A DNA stretch of 5,999 nucleotides from an uncultured Eggerthellaceae bacterium (GTDB lineage Bacteria; Actinomycetota; Coriobacteriia; Coriobacteriales; Eggerthellaceae), in assembly GCA_934631995.1 (NCBI GenBank), contig CAKTYF010000120.1, positions 1 through 5,999 on the forward strand, written 5' to 3'. Numbering within the stretch: the first letter of the stretch is position 1; each line of letters starts with the position of its first letter. Below, piece after piece: positions 1 to 4,883 of this stretch. The position numbers and the translations under genes were made by a program. The notes under the pieces were generated by a model. The model was not told the origin of the DNA, did no database searches, and saw only the letters and a program-made list of their open reading frames with translations.

Positions 1-117
1 GCGTGTCGCAGCAACCAACGCGGCAGGCCCGTCCGTAGCGCGCGCGGCTTTGGGAGCGGTGGGCGCGGCAAGGCCGCGTAAGATGCCCATTGTTTCACCC
101 TGCTGAATGCCGTCCAT
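1..117 (-). CDS. 5' end of an unidentified protein, truncated by the window edge
   Basis: An open frame on the minus strand starts with ATG at 117 and stays open for all 39 codons to base 1. The peptide begins MDGIQQGETMGILRGLAAPT and continues Ala-rich. The start is supported by a Shine-Dalgarno-like run (AGAGGGG on the minus strand, about 121-127) a few bases upstream. A second Met at residue 10 (minus-strand ATG at 90) is an alternative start. No domain can be recognised in so short a piece. It points the same way as the MocR gene to its right and is preceded by 312 bp containing a large inverted repeat. A motif shared with the MocR/kinase promoter suggests it could belong to the same vitamin B6 regulon, for example as a transporter or salvage enzyme, but that is only inference. 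The reading frame and start are fairly likely; the function is unknown. Confidence 0.55.
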   Translation of the reverse strand, partial: MDGIQQGETMGILRGLAAPTAPKAARATDGPAALVAATR

Positions 118-429
118 GCACCCCTCTTGTTGGAAATCAGGGGGCAAACTCACGCAAATCGACGATAATCGGTGGTTTGCGTGAGCGATTCGGGCCGCTT
201 GCATCACCCAGCAGAAACATTGCGAACAATAGGTTTACGTTTCCCCAGGTCGTATGGATGCACTGATTTTCTTCACAAAGCGGCAGCGAACGGAAGCCAG
301 CCGACAGGAGATTGGAACCACCGATTATCGTCGATTTGCCCGAGTTTAAGGTCGTTTTGGCAACAGCAGGGGTCCTTTGTTGACAAAAGGTGGGGTAATT
401 TGACAACAAATGAGGTGCTCGCCAGCGAT
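118..429. other. 312-bp gene-free region between the MocR gene and the left-edge gene
   Basis: This gap lies downstream of the MocR stop and upstream of the truncated left gene, both on the minus strand. I see no credible gene in it. It holds the long inverted repeat 146-347, described separately. Next to the MocR stop is an AT-rich stretch with TTGACA at 380-385 and again at 400-405, exactly 20 bp apart. These sit inside a looser dyad, TTTGTTG (376-382) facing CAACAAA (404-410). Neither TTGACA has a good -10 element at 16-18 bp on the plus strand, so they are not called as promoters. No U-tract hairpin is evident after the MocR stop. Confidence 0.6.
146..347. repeat. Long inverted repeat with nested stems (structured element)
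   Basis: The left arm at 146-177 and right arm at 316-347 are inverted copies: 30 of 32 positions pair. A perfect 24-bp core (154-177 with 316-339) is followed by a two-base mismatch (152-153 / 340-341) and six more paired bases (AAACTC / GAGTTT). Inside the 138-bp centre are further pairings: GCCGCTT (194-200) with AAGCGGC (278-284), TGCATC (200-205) with GATGCA (257-262), and ATTG-CGAA-CAAT (219-230). A competing local hairpin, CTCACGCAAA (149-158) with TTTGCGTGAG (176-185), would exclude the long helix. On the minus strand the element would be a leader ending about 28 nt before the ATG of the left gene. It could be a regulatory RNA leader, paired operators for DNA looping, or a MITE-like repeat. 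No target-site duplication is visible outside the arms. Confidence 0.75.
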
Positions 430-2067
430 TTATACCCAGGCGCGCTCAAGAGCGCGGACGCAGGGTGCAACCTGACTTGTCTCCAGGCTTGAATAGCCCG
501 CAACCAGCCAGCGCACTTCTTGCTCTTCGGGTGCATTCCCCTGATAAAAGCTTTGCAGCGCTTGTATTGCCACCCCTTCACATGCAGCGCGAACCGCCAA
601 CTCTTCGCCTGAGCAATCGCCTGCAACGCCCAGCAGGAAATGAATGCCCGAATCCTGCGATGCAATGCTGATACGCGATGCCAATGCCGAAGCGTTCAAC
701 TCGCCAACCAATGCATCCCGAAGCACACGATACTGTGTGCGTAAACGGTTTACGTGGCGCTCGTATGCGCCCGACTCAATGAAGCGCGCCAAGGCAAGCT
801 GGTCAACCGCACTCACCGAACACGAATAGAATCCCAAATCGCGCTCGAAGCGCTGCGCAAGACGCAACGGAAGAACCATATACCCAATGCGAAACGCGCC
901 ACCCAGGCTTTTTGTAAACGTGTTCGTATAAATAACCTGGCCTTGCGCATCAAGGCGCTGCAAAGGAGAGATCGGCTTGCCTGCCAGCCGAAACTCGCAG
1001 TCGTAGTCATCCTCAACAACGAAACGGTTGGGATCTTGCGCCGCCCAACTTAGAATTTCATAACGGCGCGGCACCGATGTTATCAGCCCCGTGGGAAACT
1101 GATGCGACGGCGTGATATGCACCACGTTCGCCCCGCTTGTGGCAAGCAAGTCCATGCGAATCCCCTGTTCATCCATGGGAATATACGAAACAGGAACGCG
1201 ATTGACGCGATAAATCTTCTCCAAGCGCGGATACCCGGGGTTTTCGATGGCCACGTGACACGACCCACGCATCTCATTGAGAAGCTGAATAATCATGCCG
1301 TACAGGTATTGCGCACCCGCACCGACCACAATCTGTTGCGGCAAAACATCCATACCGCGATATTCTCGCAGGTAATCGGCAAGAACTTGACGAAGACGCA
1401 GCGTGCCCAGCGGGCTTTTTGTGTCGGATAAATCACTTTCGGATTCGCGCGAAAGCGCCTCGCGCATACAGCGCGCCCAAGCGTCAAACGGAAAAGCGCT
1501 CGAGAGCGAGCCACCATGTAAGTCGAATTCAATGTTTTGCGAAGGAGCATCGAAGGAAATTTCCTGCATCGACTTGCGCACCTGCGCGCTGTCAGCTTGA
1601 GCGGGTTCGTTCGATATTTCACGCCCAAACACGACTGCAGCCTCGCTCGCATCCACAGCAAGCGCAGGCGATATCATGCCCGCACGGGCAATCGGAAACG
1701 AGCCCGAACCCGCAACAGTCCCCGCATCCGCAACCGAAAACGCGCGGGCGCCAATATCGGCAGCAGGAAACGCACTCTGACCTGCGTACATACGAGCCCC
1801 CGCACGCACGCCACCATCTATTTGGGGCAAATCGCAAACGTAATAGCCCTTGCGTTCCACCGATCGAATATAACCCTCGGCAATAAGCTGGGAAAACGCA
1901 GATTCCACCGTTATCAAGCTCACGCCCAAATGCTTCGCAAGCGCTCGCTTTGAAGGGAGCTTTTTCAATGCAGGTAAGTTACCTGCACGAATGTCGGCCG
2001 CAATGGATTCGTACAGAAACTCATAAAGCGGTTCGTCGCCGCGCGAGCTCATATCGTAAGTGAGCAT
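430..2067 (-). CDS. MocR/GabR-family (PdxR-like) transcriptional regulator
   Basis: This encodes a 545-residue regulator that fuses a GntR-type winged-helix DNA-binding domain (about residues 12-78, with KLPSKRALAKHLGVS and the GYIRSVERKGYYV wing) to an aminotransferase fold type I domain (about 175-545). The linker of about 95 residues is Ala/Gly-rich and long. The PLP-binding residues expected for MocR proteins are visible: the EDDYD motif at 352-356 (Asp353 and Tyr355), the Schiff-base lysine Lys386 in TFTKSLGG, and the C-terminal carboxylate-binding Arg519. The start at 2067 is favoured over Met6 because AAGGA (minus strand, 2078-2074) sits six bases upstream. The protein should sense pyridoxal phosphate. 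It is divergent from a B6 kinase, as MocR regulators often are from B6 genes; Salmonella PtsJ, for instance, controls pdxK. A GabR-like role with another amine ligand is less likely in this context. Confidence 0.9.
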   Translation of the reverse strand: MLTYDMSSRGDEPLYEFLYESIAADIRAGNLPALKKLPSKRALAKHLGVSLITVESAFSQLIAEGYIRSVERKGYYVCDLPQIDGGVRAGARMYAGQSAFPAADIGARAFSVADAGTVAGSGSFPIARAGMISPALAVDASEAAVVFGREISNEPAQADSAQVRKSMQEISFDAPSQNIEFDLHGGSLSSAFPFDAWARCMREALSRESESDLSDTKSPLGTLRLRQVLADYLREYRGMDVLPQQIVVGAGAQYLYGMIIQLLNEMRGSCHVAIENPGYPRLEKIYRVNRVPVSYIPMDEQGIRMDLLATSGANVVHITPSHQFPTGLITSVPRRYEILSWAAQDPNRFVVEDDYDCEFRLAGKPISPLQRLDAQGQVIYTNTFTKSLGGAFRIGYMVLPLRLAQRFERDLGFYSCSVSAVDQLALARFIESGAYERHVNRLRTQYRVLRDALVGELNASALASRISIASQDSGIHFLLGVAGDCSGEELAVRAACEGVAIQALQSFYQGNAPEEQEVRWLVAGYSSLETSQVAPCVRALERAWV

Positions 2068-2132
2068 ATCTGGTCCTTATCTGATAGTAATCTGGACATG
2101 CCAATAATCGGTATTTTGGCACTTGAACCGAT
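2068..2132. promoter_or_regulatory. Divergent regulatory region: phased direct repeats plus dyad (putative MocR operator)
   Basis: Three hexamers, ATCTGG (2068-2073), ATCTGA (2079-2084) and ATCTGG (2090-2095), are spaced exactly 11 bp, so they lie on one DNA face. MocR proteins such as GabR are known to bind direct repeats. Next comes a dyad, TGCCAA (2099-2104) with TTGGCA (2116-2121). A second dyad, ATCGGT (2107-2112) with ACCGAT (2127-2132), is spaced 20 bp centre to centre. The segment 2104-2118 matches 13 of 15 bases of 165-179, inside the left arm of the inverted repeat upstream of the left gene. The nearest repeat abuts the regulator start codon and overlaps its ribosome-binding region, which would fit autorepression. 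Promoter hexamers are weak: a minus-strand TACTAT (2089-2084) could serve the regulator. No convincing -35/-10 pair is seen for the kinase. Confidence 0.5.
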
Positions 2133-2188
2133 AGGAGCGCAAGAACTAGCCTTCCCTACGAACAATAATTCCTACGAAAGGACTAGCT

Positions 2189-3073
2189 ATGACAACCGCA
2201 AACGATGTGACGCTCTACCAGCGCGAAGGCGCTTACATTCCGCGCATCGCCGCCGTGCATGACTTGTGCGGCTACGGCAAATGTTCCTTGGGCGTGGCAA
2301 TCCCGGTGCTTTCCGCTGCCGGATGCGATGTTTGCCCTGTTCCCACCGGCCTGTTCAGCAGCCATACCGCATTTCCGGGTTGGTACATGCATGACACCAC
2401 TCCCATTCTGACCGATTATCTGAACGCCTGGAAAGGCATTGGCGTTGAAATCGACGCCATCTATTCCGGTTTTTTGGGCGACCCCGTTCAGGTGGACATC
2501 ATCAAGAGCCTATACGAGCGTTATCCGAAAGCCCTGAAACTCGTTGATCCCGTTATGGCTGATCACGGCAAGATTTACCCCACGTACACTCCCGAACTGT
2601 GCGATGCGATGGTTCAGCTTGCGTCCGAGGCCGACATCCTTACGCCCAACCTTACCGAAGCCGCAATCATCCTTGACCAGCCTATTGGCGACGCCTGGGA
2701 AGGCTCCGATATCTCCGATGCGCGTGCGGCAGAACTCACCGCGGGCCTACTCGAGAAAGGTGCCAAGACCGTCGTGCTCAAAGGCATCACGCGCAACGAT
2801 GGCATCATCCGCAATTTCGTCGCAGGCCAGGATTTCGAACCGTTCTGTGTAGAGAACCCCTACGTGCCCTTCATGCTGCATGGCACGGGCGACCTGTACG
2901 CATCTGCTCTGCTTGCCGCCATCATGGCTGGTCGTTCCATGGCTGAAGCTGCTGACTTTGCAGGATCGCTCACGCACGACGCCATGCTTGTTTCGTCGCA
3001 GCAGCCCGATTTCCAAGAGCGCGGCGTAAGCTTCGAAACGCTTCTCGGCCGCATCTGCGACCTGCTGAAATAG
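2189..3073 (+). CDS. pdxY: Pyridoxamine/pyridoxal kinase (PdxY/PdxK type)
   Basis: This 294-residue protein belongs to the ribokinase-like (PfkB/ThiD) superfamily. It should phosphorylate pyridoxamine or pyridoxal with ATP in the cytoplasm, giving the 5'-phosphate in the B6 salvage pathway. Seen in the sequence: an N-terminal RIAAVHDLCGYGKCSL strand-and-loop (residues 19-34), the substrate-side TGLFSSHT (53-60), GFLGDP (94-99), DPVMADHGK (120-128), TPNLTEA (152-158), and the anion-hole/catalytic HGTGD (231-235), where Asp235 is the expected base. Length is normal for the family. The start is fixed by GAAAGGA (2176-2182), six bases before the ATG; about 17 residues precede the conserved core. 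It is transcribed divergently from the MocR gene, probably under its PLP-sensing control. The long VHDL-type N-terminus and PVMADHGK resemble the pyridoxamine kinases of Gram-positive anaerobes. Preference among B6 vitamers, and thus the exact symbol, cannot be read from sequence. Confidence 0.9.
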   Translation: MTTANDVTLYQREGAYIPRIAAVHDLCGYGKCSLGVAIPVLSAAGCDVCPVPTGLFSSHTAFPGWYMHDTTPILTDYLNAWKGIGVEIDAIYSGFLGDPVQVDIIKSLYERYPKALKLVDPVMADHGKIYPTYTPELCDAMVQLASEADILTPNLTEAAIILDQPIGDAWEGSDISDARAAELTAGLLEKGAKTVVLKGITRNDGIIRNFVAGQDFEPFCVENPYVPFMLHGTGDLYASALLAAIMAGRSMAEAADFAGSLTHDAMLVSSQQPDFQERGVSFETLLGRICDLLK

Positions 3074-3079
3074 GAAATT

Positions 3080-3177
3080 GTTTGAAAATACTACCGTGCG
3101 GTTCGGAATATGAACCCCTGTACCTGCTCATTTCGCGCGAGGTGCCTTACCGCACACAAGCCAAAAGACTTTCAAAC
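3080..3177. repeat. Nested inverted repeat downstream of the kinase gene
   Basis: The outer arms GTTTGAAA (3080-3087) and TTTCAAAC (3170-3177) pair over 8 bp. The inner arms GTGCGGT (3096-3102) and ACCGCAC (3149-3155) pair over 7 bp. The inner arms are perfectly nested, and the two helices are separated by internal loops of 8 and 14 bases. The enclosed 46 bases can form only short additional stems. It begins seven bases after the kinase stop codon and ends two bases before the AATAGGAG array. It lacks a U-tract and so is not a classical intrinsic terminator. It could be a 3'-UTR structure, a small RNA, or the edge of a repeat element. Confidence 0.45.
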
Positions 3178-3179
3178 AC

Positions 3180-3223
3180 AAAATAGGAGGAAACGACATT
3201 AAAGTGCTATTTCCTCCTATTTT
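3180..3223 (+). terminator. Hairpin 1 of the array (possible bidirectional terminator)
   Basis: A perfect 14-bp stem pairs 3180-3193 (AAAATAGGAGGAAA) with 3210-3223, around a 16-base loop. The stem is A/T-edged, so each strand ends in a short T run, as in bidirectional intrinsic terminators. It lies 107 bp after the kinase stop. GC content of the stem is low for a strong terminator, so the role is only possible. Confidence 0.4.
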
Positions 3224-3242
3224 CATTGAGTAGCAACAGCAT

Positions 3243-3287
3243 AAAATAGGAGAATTTTCAATTTTTTTGATAATTCTCCTATTTTTT
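3243..3287 (+). terminator. Hairpin 2 of the array (best terminator candidate)
   Basis: A perfect 14-bp stem pairs 3243-3256 (AAAATAGGAGAATT) with 3272-3285, around a 15-base T-rich loop. The plus strand ends in six consecutive T residues (3282-3287), the most terminator-like tail in the gap. It would stop transcription from the kinase gene if hairpin 1 does not. Confidence 0.45.
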
Positions 3288-3361
3288 ACAGGGAAAATGT
3301 TCCATTTTCCACCGGAGCAAGCCGCAAAACTCCTATAAGACATGAAAAAGCAATGAAAATG

Positions 3362-3400
3362 TAGGAGAAAACTCGAATTATTTTCGATTCCTCCTATTTT
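3362..3400. repeat. Hairpin 3 of the array (decayed)
   Basis: TAGGAG (3362-3367) pairs with CTCCTA (3391-3396). The flanking AAAAT (3356-3360) and ATTTT (3396-3400) would continue the stem except for an inserted G and shifted register. The same TAGGAG can alternatively pair with the upstream CTCCTA at 3330-3335. It looks like a mutated copy of hairpins 1 and 2. Confidence 0.5.
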
Positions 3401-3419
3401 GCTATAGTTGAACCCTGAA

Positions 3420-3462
3420 AAAATAGGAGGGATTCGCAAAAAATACGATTTCCTCCTATTTC
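3420..3462. repeat. Hairpin 4 of the array
   Basis: AAATAGGAGG (3421-3430) pairs perfectly with CCTCCTATTT (3452-3461) over 10 bp. A weaker inner extension (GATTCG 3431-3436 facing CGATTT 3446-3451) has one G-T pair and one mismatch. The plus-strand tail is not T-rich after 3461, so a terminator role is unlikely for this copy on the plus strand. Confidence 0.6.
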
Positions 3463-3541
3463 GGGCTATTTGCGTAGGGACCTGATTAGGCAAGCAAAAC
3501 CTAAGCGCAGTCGCTCCTAGGTAATATGTAGACAAGACCCT

Positions 3542-3560
3542 TACGCTGTTGCCCAGCGTA
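3542..3560. promoter_or_regulatory. Short GC-containing hairpin upstream of the spermidine-synthase-like gene
   Basis: TACGCTG (3542-3548) pairs with CAGCGTA (3554-3560) around a 5-base loop. It sits just upstream of the candidate extended -10 element, where an operator or a weak terminator could lie. No T run follows directly on either strand: an A-rich stretch and then TTTTTT occur 11-16 bases later on the plus strand. Confidence 0.35.
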
Positions 3561-3575
3561 TGAAAAAGAATTTTT

Positions 3576-3584
3576 TGCTACTAT
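3576..3584 (+). promoter_or_regulatory. Candidate extended -10 promoter of the spermidine-synthase-like gene
   Basis: TG-C-TACTAT reads as an extended -10 element (TGn followed by a five-of-six match to TATAAT). No good -35 hexamer lies 16-18 bp upstream, which is common for extended -10 promoters. Transcription would start near 3591, giving a leader of about 95 bases. Confidence 0.35.
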
Positions 3585-3686
3585 TTCAATTCACACTCGC
3601 AGAAAAGCTAACGGCGCAAGAATCAAAGATTGCCGGAACACCACCTACGTTACCCCACGCAACCCCTATCGCACGAAAGGACCACC

Positions 3687-4646
3687 ATGGACGACGAACT
3701 GCTTGAAGAGTTTAGCTACCCCACTATGTTCGGCGAGGCCCAGGTGTTCACCCTTGAAACCGACGACGAGGACGAACGCGAATGCGAAGACACCGATGCG
3801 AAATGCTACGGCGAAGACGTCGGCGCTGACGACACCAGCGAACGACACGAATCCGCAAGCACCGAGCAGCACAGCAAGCCCATCCGCGTGCTCTACGTGG
3901 GCGGCGGCTTCCAAAGCGCCAGCTACCTGGGTGATACACGCTTCGAGCCGGTATTCGAATACTACCGCGCTTTCGACCACATGTTCGAGTCGGCGCGGCC
4001 CATCAATCACGTGCTCATGATCGGCGCGGGAGCATACTCCTACCCCAAGCACTTGCTTACCAGCCGCAACGACACCACCATTGACGTTGTTGAGATCGAT
4101 CCCGCCATCGTTGAAATCGCACGAAAGCATTTTTACGTCGATGAGCTGGAACAACGCTTCGGTGAAAACGGCACCGAGCAAGCAGGGCGTCTGCGCACCA
4201 TCGTTGAAGATGGCGTTACGTTCCTTGCGCACGCGCAATCGGCCGCCTACGACGCCATTATCAACGACTCGTTTGATGGCACCAATCCCACGGGGCTGCT
4301 CCTGACACCCGAAAGCATCCGCCAAGCAAAGCGCTGCCTGACCCCGGGCGGTCTTTATCTGCTCAACGCTGTGGTCGATGACGAGGCATGCGAGAAATAC
4401 GAAGAGCTCGAAGAGCGCAAAGAAGCCGGCAACACCAGCAACGAAAACACGCAGGAGCACGAAGAAAGCCCACGCGCAAACACCAACATCGTGGATGCTG
4501 CCATGCGCGCGCTCTCGGAACAGTTCGCCTTCGTGTACGAAATACCCTGTATTGACCTGGAATTTTCAGGAGCCGACAACTACCTTGTCATCGCAACGGA
4601 TGAACCCTGCGCCTTCACCGGCGTCCAAAGTGCCCTTTGCTCGTAA
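3687..4646 (+). CDS. Spermidine-synthase-fold, SAM-dependent-methyltransferase-like protein
   Basis: This 319-residue protein has a class I SAM-binding Rossmann fold resembling spermidine synthases. Visible: RVLYVGGGFQSA (67-78), the glycine loop MIGAGAYSYPKHLL (111-124), the acidic strand end VVEIDP (134-139), DGV (175-177), and YDAIINDSFDG (188-198), where spermidine synthases usually carry a D-S/T-x-D-P loop. Residues 22-60 are a very acidic, low-complexity extension, and about 233-265 form an acidic, hydrophilic insert in the C-terminal half. The gatekeeper loop reads NDSFDG instead of DSxDP, so aminopropyl transfer is doubtful; the true substrate is unknown. The ATG at 3687 is preferred over an in-frame TTG at 3630 because GAAAGGA (3675-3681) lies five bases upstream. 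No decarboxylated-SAM or polyamine gene is adjacent, and it appears to be transcribed alone. No signal peptide or membrane segment is seen. Confidence 0.75.
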   Translation: MDDELLEEFSYPTMFGEAQVFTLETDDEDERECEDTDAKCYGEDVGADDTSERHESASTEQHSKPIRVLYVGGGFQSASYLGDTRFEPVFEYYRAFDHMFESARPINHVLMIGAGAYSYPKHLLTSRNDTTIDVVEIDPAIVEIARKHFYVDELEQRFGENGTEQAGRLRTIVEDGVTFLAHAQSAAYDAIINDSFDGTNPTGLLLTPESIRQAKRCLTPGGLYLLNAVVDDEACEKYEELEERKEAGNTSNENTQEHEESPRANTNIVDAAMRALSEQFAFVYEIPCIDLEFSGADNYLVIATDEPCAFTGVQSALCS

Positions 4647-4744
4647 CCACCGAGTCGCAGCGGCATCGGGGCACCCTCAACGCAACCAGAAGCCAGGCGA
4701 CAAACACACGTCAGAAGCAGGCAGCCCCCGGTTTTCAAAAGCTA

Positions 4745-4773
4745 GGGCGTAATCAAACCGACATCATACGCCC
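4745..4773. promoter_or_regulatory. GGGCGTA-N15-TACGCCC dyad (operator or weak terminator)
   Basis: GGGCGTA (4745-4751) and TACGCCC (4767-4773) are perfect 7-bp inverted halves around 15 bases. The centre lies about 96 bp upstream of the -35 element of the downstream cluster and about 110 bp after the preceding stop codon. There is no T run after the 3' half, so an operator or an RNA stem fits better than an intrinsic terminator. Confidence 0.4.
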
Positions 4774-4854
4774 ATTGCAAGCAAAACAATCGTTACTTCT
4801 TGATTCGATGCGTAATTATTAGGTGAAAAACACCCGCAATAGTACAGATTTGCC

Positions 4855-4883
4855 TTGAATTGCACAAAATATGCTAGTACGAT
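4855..4883 (+). promoter_or_regulatory. Sigma-70-type promoter of the His-rich protein / cooT / cooC cluster
   Basis: TTGAAT (4855-4860) and TACGAT (4878-4883) each match four of six consensus bases and are separated by exactly 17 bp. Transcription would start near 4890, about 30 bases before the ATG at 4919. A GGTG-AAAAA-CACC hairpin (4822-4834) lies just upstream and might be an operator. Confidence 0.5.

Larger units (their letters stand above)
3180..3520. repeat. Array of alternating AATAGGAG / CTCCTATT arms with about 31-bp phase
   Basis: ATAGGAG-type arms (or TAGGAG) centre near 3186, 3249, 3364 and 3426. CTCCTAT-type arms centre near 3217, 3279, 3333, 3394 and 3456, with CTCCTAG at 3517. 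Adjacent arms alternate in orientation and lie 30-32 bp apart, about three helical turns. Successive CTCCTA copies start at 3214, 3276, 3330, 3391, 3453 and 3514, a period of 54-62 bp. One forward arm (expected near 3310) has decayed. Sequences between arms are not conserved. The array ends about 55 bp before a candidate -10 element of the next gene. It could be a set of cooperative protein-binding sites, a REP/BIME-like palindromic repeat cluster, a series of bidirectional terminators, or a multi-hairpin RNA. It is not a CRISPR array. Confidence 0.8.
3074..3686. other. 613-bp gene-free region rich in inverted repeats
   Basis: This gap between the B6 kinase and the spermidine-synthase-like gene is more AT-rich than its flanks. 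From left to right it holds a nested dyad (3080-3177), an array of alternating AATAGGAG / CTCCTATT arms (3180-3520), a small GGAAAATG (3292-3299) / CATTTTCC (3303-3310) hairpin within the array, a TACGCTG / CAGCGTA hairpin (3542-3560), and a candidate promoter (3576-3584). Open frames crossing it are low-complexity products of the repeats and are not credible proteins. No tRNA-like or rRNA-like segment is recognised. Confidence 0.7.

Noticed and set aside
172..492. 106-residue plus-strand open frame
   Set aside because: It spans the inverted repeat and the 3' end of the MocR gene, has no ribosome-binding site and no domain.
1419..1953. Plus-strand open frames opposite the MocR linker
   Set aside because: They are Arg/His-rich shadows caused by the Ala/Gly-rich codons of the linker, with no start signal.
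3180..3520. CRISPR array
   Set aside because: The repeated units are short arms in alternating orientation, not uniform direct repeats with unique spacers. Unit lengths vary and no cas gene is present.
3128..3535. 135-residue minus-strand open frame across the hairpin array
   Set aside because: Its recurring Ile-Gly-Gly and Pro-Pro-Ile pieces are translations of the AATAGGAG/CTCCTATT arms. It has no recognisable domain, and the array symmetry explains the openness.
3074..3629. Cobalamin or other known riboswitch
   Set aside because: No recognisable conserved core such as GCCACTG is seen, and neither flanking gene product suggests one.
3630..3686. Upstream in-frame TTG start of the spermidine-synthase-like gene
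   Set aside because: No Shine-Dalgarno sequence precedes it, and the ATG at 3687 has GAAAGGA at ideal spacing.
3666..4460. 264-residue minus-strand open frame opposite the spermidine-synthase-like gene
   Set aside because: The plus-strand frame has clear SAM-binding motifs and a good ribosome-binding site. The minus frame is an antisense shadow with no recognisable domain.
4745..4773. NikR operator (GTATGA-N16-TCATAC)
   Set aside because: A TCATAC word is present at 4764-4769, but the left half-site and the 16-bp spacing do not match.
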